From contig WPIO01000003.1 of the NCBI GenBank assembly GCA_009760855.2, positions 2,221,001 through 2,285,000 of the forward strand: a DNA stretch of 64,000 nt, given 5' to 3'. The notes beneath the pieces were generated by a model, which was not told the origin of the DNA, did not search any database, and saw only the letters and a program-made list of their open reading frames with translations. Positions 45,061 through 56,173 of this stretch are shown piece by piece; position 1 is the first letter of the stretch, and every line of letters begins with the position of its first letter. The position numbers and the translations under genes are program-made. The DNA comes from Cristatella mucedo (lineage: Eukaryota; Bryozoa; Phylactolaemata; Cristatellidae).

Positions 45061-45929
45061 TTGTGTGTACACATTTTTGTGTTTGCTCTGGTGTTTCAGT
45101 CTGAGCCTTTGCATAGGTAGGATATTTCTGTATGCGATGTATTGGTGAATGCGGACACGCTAAAATATTTGTAATTTCATAGTATATAAGTGCCATTTCC
45201 TTGGTTCTTTATGCTTGCACGTTGTTTGCTTGCGTTAGGGATAGTTTGTTAGTACTTACTCGACAGAGCACGTGGTAGCTTGTGTTTGAATGCTCAACTA
45301 TGGGAAACTTATTATAAAATATAAAAATATATTATACTCAACTATTGAAAAAATATTTTTAATAAAACCGTAGACGAAAAATCCGTCTTTAGATATGTCC
45401 TATACAATCTAAAATGTATAAACCTGGTCTACCTTAGTTACAGATATCAAATTTGTCTAGACTTATATCCGATTGAAAAGTGTCTGGAGATTAAAACGAA
45501 ATCAGTAGTCTATCCAAATATATTGTAATGCAAATAATTGCAATTCTAATTATGTACATACCAAATCGGGATCAAATTAAATTCAACCTTGATATTTACA
45601 TTGGAATTGTTATTAATGCACACTGCAAAGGGGAGCTAACGTAAAGTGAGCTACAGATCACCCAATTTATATAAAAATGCCTAAAATACGATGGGCAAGC
45701 TTCATTGTTTTGCCACCAGCTGCTGAGTCCCAACAATGAGCCCCAGCCGAACGGTATTCAGCCAATAGGAAAGAGTGGGCAATCGCTGAGTACTTATTGG
45801 TCTTGTTCCGGGCCGCCACCAGCAGGGCATCTTCGTTCTGTCAAACGTATCCGAGATCCTCTCTCCCCGGGAGGTTCTAGAGTATTGATGAGAACGGAAA
45901 AAGTTCATCCGAGGAAACACTGAATCGCG
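45061..45929. other. AT-rich spacer, then a non-repetitive 230-bp block
   Basis: 45300-45660 is AT-rich and featureless. 45700-45930 is GC-richer and contains a minus-strand open frame (45702-45968) with no identifiable family. Confidence 0.35.
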
Positions 45930-47466
45930 GGGTAAATCAGTGCTCTGTGCCTGGTCCGTTCTTTTCACGGTTTACACTCTCCCTCTTGCCGCTGCGATTG
46001 CGAGGCATTCACTTCTATGAAGATGACACACCCGGTTTCACGTTTGATTTAGTCACTGCAAGCTCTCCATAATGTTGAATTCCCTAAACTCCCGCGCTGT
46101 ATCTATTGATGACATCCACACATGAATAGCAGCAAACGTTCTTAAACTGAACGATGAAAAAACCAAAGTGCTAGCTGCATAAAAACTAAGAGTGATTCAG
46201 AAATCGGAAAACCTAGCGCTCAGAATCGGCTGTGCTGGAGTATTTCATGTTGAATATTCTCGAAAACTAGATGTCTTATTCAAAAGTGATGTTTCATTAG
46301 ATGACCATATCAGCTCCATGGTTACGTCTGCTTACTTTAAGTTACATAACATTGTCAAACTTCGGGCTTGCTTAGACAGTGATGCCATTTCTAAATTGGT
46401 CCATGCATTCGTGAAATCCCATCTCGACTTCTGCAACCCACTGCTCTCTGTCTGCTGGCCTTTGCAATCAGGTGCTTACACTTGGTGCAAAACTCTGCAG
46501 CTAGGCTTTTCTCTAATGAGCGTCGCACCACATCTCGCCACTTCTCTCGCCACTTCTCGCCGACCTGCACTGGCTCCCAGTGAAGCAGCTCAACGACTTC
46601 AAGGTTCTTTCAATTACTTTTAGGTCTCTTCATTCCTCCGCCCGAAACTACTTGTCAGATCTATTCTTCCATCAGGTTAAGCATTATAGCACCCGCTTTT
46701 CGGAATCTAATGGTATACATATACCTCATACTAGCATCAAATCGTTTTTAAACCGAGCATTTAGTCCGTATACTAACAAAGCATGGAACTCACTTCCGAC
46801 TGGCGTCACGACATCCACTGACTTGACGAAATTTAAAAAAGCTGAAAAAAACAAAACAACACATTAAAACTATTACTATTACTAAAACTATTACTTTAAA
46901 AAAACAAATTTCTTATTCCAGCATTAAGTGGATCCATGGGATCACTCTATGTGTACTTATGCGTTCAGAAACTGTGCATTCTGCCACTAACCATATTTGC
47001 ATGCTAACCCTGTGCACGTCACCTTCGACCATGTTATGCTTGTTGTCATTGAACATGCTACAGCTAAGCCCAACACTAGATCATGCTTCCTCAGCAGCAT
47101 ATTTAAAGTGCCTAGAAAGAGATTAAGTCACATCATTGCATAATCACAGAAAGAGCGCATCTATTTATGACTGCATTTAGTGGGTCGCTGTGATCAGTCC
47201 TTTATATGCATATGCGTACTGACACCGTGCATGCGGCCAATAAACAGCTTGCATGCTGCCCCCTGTGCACGTCACTCCTAACCATGTTATTCTTGTTGTT
47301 TATTGAGCATGCTACGACTAACCATTCGACCGTGCTTTCTTTGCAGCAATTTTAAAGCGCCAAGAAAGGGATTGAGTTCTCTAAGGGCGCTTTATCAAAT
47401 GTATTGATACTATCCTTATTAAGTTCTCCGATGACGATACACAGTTGCTTTATTATTATTATTATT
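45930..47466 (+). mobile_element. Decayed LINE with a second nested LINE 3' end
   Basis: RT begins near CTGGTCCGTTCTTTTCACGG (the [12 protein letters not shown] codons) with FYEDD in place of FYADD. Then KLVHAFVKSHLDFCNPLLS, LSITFRSLHSSARNYLSDL and AWNSLPTGVTTSTDLTKFKK. A first 3' UTR and hairpin half end at about 47130. A second 3' UTR and complete hairpin run 47146-47400 with (TTA)n to 47466. Confidence 0.8.
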
Positions 47467-48809
47467 ATCCCATCCTTTAGCCAACCTATTGAGGTTCTGC
47501 AGCTAAGTCATAGGTTCCCTTATTATTTTGTTGCTGCAAGCGTATTTGAAATACTCGGGCTAGCAACACTAGTGCATATTTTTCTGACTCCAGTTAGTTG
47601 TACGTGCCTAGTAATAATTTCTAATCAGTTTGAGTCTTTACCTTTATTTCATCCACTCTGAAAACTCGGAATTCGGTATCATCTGAATAGTTTGGCATGA
47701 CCTTTATTAAAGACTTGGAAGACCAAAGGAATACCTACTTTCTGGTTTCGTCGTTTCCCAGTCACCTGTCTGAATTGTCGCATATTTTCGACTGATGGCT
47801 AAAACTAATTGTAATGCTTCCTTTTTAGCCAACGTACGTTGCCTTGAATTTGAGTTATTGCTCACATGATTCTAAAAGAATAATACCATAGCTATGACCG
47901 TATTGTTTTCTTGCTCTGCACTTTCAGTTGTTCTTTTTATGCACAGAGCTGCTGTCGTTATCCTTCTCACTCACTTTAGTGAATTTCTGACTCGGTCACA
48001 TTTCAGTATTTATTTTTTGTGTGAGATGGGCTTGTATTTTTATTGGAGTGCATGCACCAAATCAGCTAAAGCATTTTGTGGGCGATAGAAGCCTACGGAT
48101 ACATCTTCCAGTTAGCCATTTTTGGCAGTGTTAATTTAACTTGAAAATGCATCTAAAGGAACCCCCCCCCCCGCCGGCTCAAGAGTGTCTTGCAGTCAAG
48201 GCATTAAACAGAAGAAAAGCAAGAGAGAATGCCGAATAAATTTTACTGATGGGACTGGAAATAAAACAAGGAAGTTCGCATCAGAGTAATTTAGATAGCC
48301 TTAAACTTTACAACGCCATACTTAAACTTGAACATTCATGCAGGCACGTGCTTGAGCCGCGATTGAGCAGTGAGCCAGCAGTAGTTCGCTCAAGTTCTAA
48401 GCAGAGGGCATATTTAACCTAGTAAGACTTGGCAAGTGTCGATCCCTAGTGTCAGACTGATTGTGCAGTGCAATTTCTTAACAGGTAGCTAATTGAATTT
48501 CGCCGCAAGCGCTAGCACCTAATCGCTAACCACATCAAGCAAGCACATATTAAGTTTATGTAATTGCCGCATTCGTTTTAATCACCAAGCCACCCAGAGG
48601 AGCTGTTCCCGTGGTTACCTCAATCGTGACCAGTGCCTATAATAAGGCAGTGTTTGCTTAATATGTAGAGATCGATATCCTGATTGCTCGATTTATACCA
48701 AAGTGCTGTCGTGAGTCAAGACAAGTGTCTTGATACCTCGGGTCCCAACAAGGAATGAACCTTTAGTATTACAAGTGAGCGAGCACCGGACTCCGCAGGA
48801 GAAACTTTG
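47467..48809. other. Upstream of the PAN-like exon, unassigned
   Basis: No recognised feature; a poly-C run lies at about 48163-48172. Confidence 0.35.
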
Positions 48810-49059
48810 ATGGCGTCACTGAGGCACTTTGTGTACGAGTTCATGTTTCTTTGGTCTGCAGCGCTCGATTCTTGCTCAGAAATCACTTACTGTAATCAAG
48901 GATTCAGCTACCCACGTCAGGGAAAACTAAGCAACTTTCCCGGAGGTACAGCTTTCGTGAGAGCTCGAAGTCAAATAGAATGCTCCGCCTGCTGTCTGCT
49001 GAACAGGGTTTGTCTCCAGGCGTACTACAACTCAACAGCAGGTACGTGCACTCTGACAA
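48810..49059 (+). CDS. PAN/apple-like domain protein, first exon with signal peptide (partial)
   Basis: ATG at 48810 opens a hydrophobic N-terminus (FVYEFMFLWSAALDS) that may be a signal peptide. It is followed by a cysteine-rich stretch with the spacing of a PAN/apple fold: IECSACCLLNRVCLQAYYN then GTCTL. PAN modules are extracellular binding domains. Two phase-1 donors are possible: GTACGT after 49041, the stronger consensus, or GTAGTT after 49059, which keeps the final cysteine of the fold. The next exon is uncertain. The CTHRC1-like exons 7 kb downstream are on the same strand, so this could be the 5' end of that gene or a separate gene. The domain call is from cysteine pattern only. Confidence 0.5.
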
Positions 49060-49410
49060 GTAGTTGATGGTATACCTTTATTCGTATTTCAACAATTGCT
49101 AGCAAAAGGTTTGCAATTACATTTTAAATGTTCACTGTGTGATTTGTGCTATTATAAATAACGGCCAGTAGGCCTGCCAAGAAATATATGTTTAGTAATA
49201 TCTATCAAAAGACTGTTTGGCATTACCATTTGTCACTCGAATTGTTTTCAGTTCACATTCTCTACAGATTATATCATAGGTGCACTGATTGATCTGTCCA
49301 GAGAAGCCAGTGCTGCTTAGAACTGGTACAGATATCCAGATTGCTGGCAGTTAAATGTATACATATATGCAGTACGTATAATGGTAAGGTACAGCATAGG
49401 TTATCCTACC

Positions 49411-49560
49411 ACAGCTACTTATCCAAGGAGTTAAGGTGCTCGGTTTTCGCGACCGAGGTCGTGGATTTGAATCCAATCTTGCAGTGAGCGATCCTTTATT
49501 GCCAACTGCAAGTGACTGTGATAGCCGTTAGGGCTCTTCTGTCGTTATAAAAATTAAGCA
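49411..49560 (+). mobile_element. Type A SINE
   Basis: CCAAGGAGTTAAGGTGCTCG (box A region), GTCGTGGATTTGAATCC (box B), ACTGCAAGTGACTGTGATAG body, TTAAGCAGTTAG end, followed by a TA microsatellite. Confidence 0.75.
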
Positions 49561-49578
49561 GTTAGATTTGCTATTACA

Positions 49579-49605
<27 letters not shown>
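49579..49605. repeat. (AT)n microsatellite
   Basis: Short AT dinucleotide run after the SINE. Confidence 0.9.
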
Positions 49606-49609
<4 letters not shown>

Positions 49610-50277
49610 ACAATTAACTTATTAATGCAAGTGGGCATGTGTGTGTTTTGTAACTCTATCCAATGAAGAAACCAAAGCTGACTTATCATGATTCATGATA
49701 TCATATTTGGTGGTGATTTTAAATTTTCTTGTCGTTTCTCGGCTATCCCTGCCTGCATATTTTTAGAGAACTGATTAATTTTGGTTGATTGTGAAGAAGT
49801 TAAAGGCTGAGTTATCAAAGGGTAAATTGAGTGGTTTCGTTGCTCAAAAAGACTAAATAACACACTGGTTTTCGACTAAGAGAAAGTAATCGTTTTTTCA
49901 GATGAATTACTCAATCGAGTTCCTCTCTTTGTATGGCATGCTTAGATTTTGATATACTTGTCACAATTCTGGTGAAAAAAATGCCTAGTCCAAATATAAA
50001 TCAGATGCGCTCACTTAGCATAACTCTGCACCAATATTCAAGTCCGATTCCATAGCGCTTGTAAAGTTGCTCAAATTTGCCCAGGTGTGGCAAAAACCGA
50101 GTTGAAGTGGTGATGCTGAGCCTCAAAACAAAACTAGCGACTGGCTGATGCCGCAACAGCATATGCAAGTATTCTTTCTGATCGTAGCGGAAGTTAGCAA
50201 TGATAAGGATTGCTCAAAACTCAGTATAAAAGTCCATGCACGTAGTTTAGATCAGGAGATTCAATGAGGTAGGATTA

Positions 50278-50442
<165 letters not shown>

Positions 50443-51029
50443 TTTAAACGCAAGAAGTAGTGTACAACTACTATTACGACTTCGTGAGCAGCACAAAACT
50501 GCCCGACTCAAAGTAAGTCTAAACTGCGAATAACTAATCCATGTCGTGGAAATAATATATTCGAAGATATGGTGAGTTAAAGTAGAAGAAAAACCAAGAA
50601 TAAAATAAATCTTGGCAGTCATAATTTGGCTGATGAACTACACATGCATTTCACTAGACCTGAGGAACCTAAAAGTAATGGAGAGAATCCAGATTACATA
50701 ATAGGAATTAGTTGCAACGTATCCACCATAATAGTGCCAGTATGTGTCACACGTAGGTTTACAAGGTGCAAACTTGATGAAGCATTCCCAGCGATCGAGA
50801 CTGGTAACCGCAAGGCATGCTCTAGTATGTACTGCTGTAGATCATGCCAATGCATGTTAGTGAAGGCCACGTATGATGTATACTTCGATGAAACGTAGAA
50901 GAATCCCTGGTGCAAAATACGTAAGTGTTAATATTTGCCGTCAACCTTTCATGTACCTGTATACAGGTTAGTTCCGCAGCTATTAGTTCTTATTTCGATG
51001 TAGAAGATCGCTTCTCTAGCTTCTTCGCC
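50443..51029. other. Unassigned, possible exon material
   Basis: A plus-strand frame at 50626-50898 has a cysteine-rich end (SSMYCCRSCQC) but no splice signals I trust. Confidence 0.25.
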
Positions 51030-51144
51030 AGCACAAGGTGCCTGGGTAATACCAGAGACAGTTGACACATCTATCGCGTTAGTAATGCAACGCAGCAGCA
51101 GATTTATGCTTGGCTAAAGAGGGCAGCAGTTATACGGTCTAGAG

Positions 51145-51336
51145 CAGCGGTTCTAAACCTTCCTAATCCCACGACCCTTTAATACAGTTCCTCATGTTGT
51201 GGCGACCCCTCCCCCGACCATAAAATTATTTTGTGCAAAATATGGAAATACGCGTTTTCCGATGGTCTTGGGCGACCCCTGTGAAAGTGTCGTTCGATCG
51301 CCAAACGGGTGGAGACCCAAAGGTTGAGAACAGCTG
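51145..51336. mobile_element. hAT-type MITE, 192 bp, with 8-bp target duplication
   Basis: Terminal inverted repeats CAGCGGTTCTAAAC and GTTGAGAACAGCTG match at 12 of 14 positions. Flanks are GTCTAGAG (51137-51144) and GTCTAGAA (51337-51344), an 8-bp target duplication with one mismatch. The CAGNGGTTCTNAAC end and the GGGCGACCCCTG interior resemble non-autonomous hAT elements. No transposase. Confidence 0.85.
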
Positions 51337-51627
51337 GTCTAGAAGGTTAATAGTCTTCTGAAACTGAGAGATGAATTTCAAGACGAGCTTACGAAAGACA
51401 TTGAGGTGCAGCAAGGAGTCAACGAAGAAAAGTCCTGTTGGGAAGTTACTGAGGAAGAAGAGCCACACGAGGAAGTTCACGAGAAAGCTGAAGCCCTCAG
51501 AAACTTCCCAACAGAACTTTTCTGTCTTAATTCCTAGCGGCACCTCAATGTCTCATAAAAGTTCGTCTTGTGAATTCATCTCCCAGTTTTAGAAGACTAT
51601 TAACCCTCCAGACCAGCTGTTCTCAAT
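51322..51627. repeat. Inverted duplication, arms about 126 bp, loop 54 bp
   Basis: Left arm 51322-51447 (TTGAGAACAGCTGG...TGTTGGGAAGTT) and right arm 51502-51627 are reverse complements with scattered mismatches and small indels. The arms include the right TIR of the MITE plus LINE sequence, so the duplication happened after the MITE inserted. Confidence 0.85.
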
Positions 51628-51640
51628 CTGTGGTAAGATT

Positions 51641-53842
51641 AAAGAATACCTGCGAGTATTGTTTGACTGCCAATAGAACTATGCCCGAAAGCCGTCGAAG
51701 CATAGATTTGTTTTGAGTAAGACTTGCAGTAAGGAGCCAAAATTATTCCAAAAGATTAAGTAAGTAAAGCACTAACAAGCGCATCCTAAGCTCCATACAT
51801 TTTGGGTAAGCGATGAGCGAGGAAATCCTAAGACTGCGTACAAGCAAAAAGCAAGAATGTTAACAATCAACAGACATGGTGCTAGCAGTTTTTTTAATTG
51901 GTGTTGCGTTGATACGCATAGTTAAAACCTAAACAAAATTGCAGATTGACATGAATATAAAACTAAGAACTTTTACAGGATATTCTAACTCATTGCATAT
52001 GCACATTCTAGAAAGCGTCGCAATAACTGCAAGTACAGTATTGAAAGATCAAAGTAGGCGTTTGTGATTTTACACGGGTGAGAAACGTCTTTCGCGAAAT
52101 GCTGTAATGTCATGAGAACTTCTGAAGCTTCACGATTTTCAACAAGATGGCTACGGACGACCAAAACACTTAAAGATGCGACGGTGAACTTTTGACTTGG
52201 GCTTTTTCTAGGAGGCTTTCGCATAAAGAATCACAAATTACGGACGCTATTGCTGGGAATTCTGACGCTATACTGGGTGCTTGCTGTACTCCGAAGCACA
52301 TTGATATCCATGTACATAGTATGGACACATCACACTCTCATAAATATATGCTATTCATGTCTAAAATATCTTTAAAGAATGTTAGTTAATGCTTGCATTT
52401 TCCTTTTAAGTTCAGTCAATCATGCAAGGTTTCATACAGCGGTATGATTTGCTTAGGCGTGCTTGAGGGTTATAATGTTAGTAGGCTGTTCCTACCTTAG
52501 TACGATACAAGCCAGCTTAAAATTTGGAACACATCACTCAAATTAAATGGAAAACAAACATTGTATTTTAAATTTAGGATCAGTAATCTTTGTGTTATTA
52601 TCATTTCAGGCGGCTTTTACCTCATATTCACCTCAGAATCAATATCTTTAACTTCACTGAAATCTGCTAATGGTCAACTATTCTCTGTGCCAAGTCCAGT
52701 GGTAATACTGAAATGCTTGGGAGCTTTCATAATAAATGACAATATCACGAAGATTAAACTAAAATAATATTGTTTAAATGTGAAATCATGAATCATTAAC
52801 GGTTTAGAAAATAAAGTTGTGTAACTTTAGCATGCATTATGAGATAACTAAATATTTTTAAAAACACACTTATGTATTGCTATTTTGGATTACAGACTCA
52901 GATTTAAATGAAAATTAATGTCCCACGCACTTAGGCAATGCTATGCATAAGCAGAATCAGCAGAATGAAGAGGAAGAAGAAAAAAAAAAAATTTTCCTAA
53001 GTGCAAAATTCTGTTGATACGGAACCTCTGCCTATCAGTGTGGGCATTAGTGCAACATGTAGTTGGACATTCTCTAAGCGGCAGGTACGCTATATCATGC
53101 AGAACACCGAAGCGGGCTCAAAGATGTTTATTCACACGGGCGCCGCAGCTGGCCAGTTAGCGATTGTCCGCCCGGCGTCCTCGACCTGACTCCCAGGCCT
53201 TTGCCGCCCGTTACTTATATACCACTGCAATAAATCAAAACAGCCCATAATCCACCGACAGTGTCATAATCTCAAAAGAACCTCAAGCGTCGTGCAGAGT
53301 TTTATGTTTGTAAAAGCACGCAGATGCAAGTAAAGTCGATGCTTAGACCGGCGAGCTGAAGGAAAAAATATACTCAAAGCCAATTATGGAAGGTCTCATT
53401 TATGCGAATAGATTCTGAACCATTCCCAGGTGTGCGTGAAAAGCACACAGGATGAAAAGGTCGAGGTCGGTAAAGCGAAGTGATATTTCACTTATTGAAA
53501 AGCGCCTTCGACTGAGACATAAGTAATACAATACAAGGCTATTCCCGATTGGGCCAGTAGGTGGAACCGAGTTTTATACTTTTGCTGCACATGAGGTGAA
53601 TAACTGACCAGCAAACACATTAGAATATTAAATGCGGAGGAGTTGTAAATGAGGATTCAATTATGTTGCTGTTACTGAAATTTCAAAATGTCATGCATTT
53701 ACATACATTCGAAAATATGTATTAAATATTTTGACCCTTGCCATGGTAATATGCCTTAATCAGATTTGAAACTCCACAGTAGTTGCTTGCATGTGATTGA
53801 AGACTTCTTATTAGTACTATAGGCAGTCGTAGCATTTTAAGT
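51641..53842. other. Unassigned, mostly AT-rich
   Basis: A possible exon begins after TATTATCATTTCAG at 52608 (GGFYLIFTSESISLTS), phase-compatible with the PAN-like exon but unsupported by homology. 53001-53189 is an open frame without a recognised family, followed by AATAAA at about 53231. Confidence 0.3.
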
Positions 53843-55306
53843 TGTAACGCCGAAGGCTCGGCGGAGTAGGCTTGACCTGCCGCTTACCTAGCGGCGTAGC
53901 CTAGCGCCTAATGCCGTTCGGTGCGCGCCTACGCAAAATAAGCAGGCCGCCACGAACGAGCGTTTCTGGCGCTAACCTGCTTACCGTTACTAAAGGGGGT
54001 CGTGAGTCCGCGGCGTGAATTGGAAAGCGAGACACGCAAACTGGGGATTTTACTGAACTTTATTCGCAAGCGCACAAAGTCTCTGCGCGTCTAGCTCAGT
54101 TTTATCTCCACACGCCTCGCACGCTCTCAACAGCACCAACACTCTTGCGGAAGGAATACTTCTTCACGCTGAGCGCGAACCGGAGCCTAAACCCTAACCG
54201 GAGAACTATGACTTGGTTTCCACCTGTGCGGAAGGAATACCCCAAACACACCAACCTAAGCACTCTTGCGGAGGGAATACTTCTCCACACTGAAGCGCGA
54301 ACCGGAGCCTAAACCCTAACCGGAGAACTAGGACTCCGTTTCCACCTGTGCGGAAGGAATACCCCACACACGCCAACTCAAGCACTCCTGCGGAGGAAAC
54401 ACGTCTCCACACTTAAGCTGCTTACATCTAAAATGGGGAACGACCCAAGTAGACAGAGCTCGAACCGGAGCCTAAACCCTAACCGGAGAACTAAGACTCC
54501 ACACACGCCAACTACGCCTAGCTCGCACCGGAAAATCCTTATGCCGAGACCACGTGCTAGCGCGCACACACAAAACACAAAAGAAACACAAAATGCCAGC
54601 TCGGGCGCGATAAGACCGTATTCGGTGGACTCCACCGAATCCTCCTAGCGCTGTCTCGTCCTGTTCCGTCAATCGCCGGCGAACAGCCTGCCCTCCACCC
54701 TCGCTTTCACTGAAACGAGTCCGACGGCGTCGAAGCGCAGAGCCGGACCAAAGACAATAGACCATAAGACACCAAGAGCGTGCGTCGCTTGACTCATAAA
54801 TACTTAGCTGAGACAATGGGGCAAGAGCATAGTGGTATTGGGCCCGACACTATGGCCCATTACGGTAAGGAATTGATTCCGTCCCTAGGCCACTGGTAGG
54901 CACCTCTGTTCAGCTTGAATGCCGAATAGGTTCCAGACGATTCTTTTTGGACAGAGTTATGGCCGATGTTGACAGGCCAGCCGACGTCAACCAGCAGCTC
55001 CCGCGGGTATCAGACCAATTCTAAATGCCGAATCGCCACCGCTGGTCTCAGAGCTTCCTGGCTCGCTCTTAAGCTCTTGCTCTCTAACCGCTCTGACGCT
55101 CCTCTCTGGCTCACTGCTGCAGGACAAAGGAGTTCTAGTCCGCCTCCGAACAGCTCTTGTTCGCGCTAAAATTCAGCCAACGCTAGCAAAGTGCTACAAA
55201 GTAGCACCTTTCCAGCAAGTGGAATTCGATCTCGCGCCGGATCGCCGGGCGCGCTTTTCGCCTTCGCCGCCGCCCCGTTAGCTCTCTAAATTGTTCCCGT
55301 TACCCA
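53843..55306 (-). mobile_element. Probable solo LTR of an LTR retrotransposon
   Basis: On the minus strand it runs TGGGTAACGGG...GGCGTTACA, with TG...CA ends and short inverted GTAACG termini. AATAAA is present at about 54059-54064 (minus), some 220 bases before the 3' end, as expected for an LTR polyadenylation signal. It is GC-rich compared with AT-rich flanks. The last 240 bases match the partial LTR at 7765-8002. No second LTR or pol in the window. The flanks (TAAGT and GTAAT) do not give a clean target duplication. Confidence 0.55.
54141..54510. repeat. About 121-bp tandem repeat, 3 copies, inside the LTR
   Basis: The marker ACTCTTGCGGA occurs at 54141 and 54262, and as ACTCCTGCGGA at 54384. 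CGAACCGGAGCCTAAACCCT occurs at about 54177, 54298 and 54463, and GCGGAAGGAATACCCCA twice. Units 1 and 2 are about 90% alike by eye; unit 3 is rearranged. Confidence 0.85.
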
Positions 55307-55309
55307 GTA

Positions 55310-55418
55310 ATAATAATACTGATAATAATAGTATTACCTTTTATATAGCGTCTTCAGAAATTTCAATCTCGTTCTAGGTACTTTGTATTTGCTAAAAGGA
55401 AAGCACGATCGAACCACC
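55310..55418 (-). mobile_element. LINE/SINE 3' tail fragment
   Basis: AATAATAATACTGATAATAA tail, then TATAGCGTCTTCAGAAATTTC and TCTAGGTACTTTGTATTTGC, the hairpin motif in decayed form. Confidence 0.65.
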
Positions 55419-56173
55419 GAACCCGTGACAACATTTTCGGAGCCATGTTAACCCAGTGATTTTTTTCCATTCCCCCTTTGTGGACATAGACACTGTAAGC
55501 TGATCGTTTATTTCTGGTGCAAATGCTCTGCGGCAAATTTTTTATTAGAGAATTTAAACAAAGATATTGAATTTTAAATAACTAAATAAACTGATCGACT
55601 CAACTTTCGAGAAAAAGCTGAAATATTGGTTTACATTTATATTCATACAGCTAATTTGCCAAAAATGCTAATCAAATTTAAGGGTCTTACAACGACTCTA
55701 ATATTCAATATTAGCAATCCAGGAAGCATAACCAGTGGTATTAAATGTTTTACCTTATTAAGGAGTCGCAGTGTGGAGTACCCTAGTGAGTTACGTGCAG
55801 TAAATGCATGCATAGTAGCTAAGAAAGAATGTGAGCAGGCATCAGGATTTGTAGTTAGTTTGCCACTCCATCTGCTCTTAACTGTTGACACAACTTCTAG
55901 TCATTTGAAATTCGGCATATCGACGGTCAGATTCAAGAAAACTATTTCACTCACAGAGATTTTAATAGTTTGACTCGGATAAAAACATTTCTGATATTTT
56001 AAAATAAATTTTACAAGACCCTGTAGGTGAAGGTTTGTACATCTAATTTAAGCAATGGACTGCAAGTAATACCGCTTTCATTTGGAAATTTACTATGTTT
56101 ATACATGTATATTGTTGCAACAAAACCTCAAATGAAGTCACTACAGTGTGGGTCTGCACATTTCATGCTTCAG
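55419..56173. other. Sequence upstream of the CTHRC1-like exons
   Basis: Contains a plus-strand open frame at 55626-55973 of unknown nature. Upstream exons of the CTHRC1-like gene were sought here and none could be supported. Confidence 0.3.

Larger units (their letters stand above)
51030..51640 (-). mobile_element. LINE fragment hosting a MITE and a fold-back duplication
   Basis: 51040-51144 and 51337-51420 match the LINE pre-RT/RT segment (GGCAGCAGCAGATC..TGC, then ACATTGAGGTGCAGC). This is the same segment seen intact at 28320-28480. It is split by the hAT MITE at 51145-51336 and its right part is duplicated in inverted orientation at 51502-51627. Confidence 0.75.

Noticed and set aside
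45702-45968. 88-codon minus-strand frame
   Set aside because: Looks protein-like but matches no family I know and overlaps the start of a LINE fragment; not supported enough to call.
52608-52767. Second exon of the PAN-like gene
   Set aside because: Good acceptor and compatible phase, but the product (GGFYLIFTSESISLTS) does not continue the PAN fold and no clear donor follows.
54472-54816. Minus-strand open frame in the GC-rich island
   Set aside because: It lies in the probable LTR and its tandem repeat, and the product is compositionally biased.
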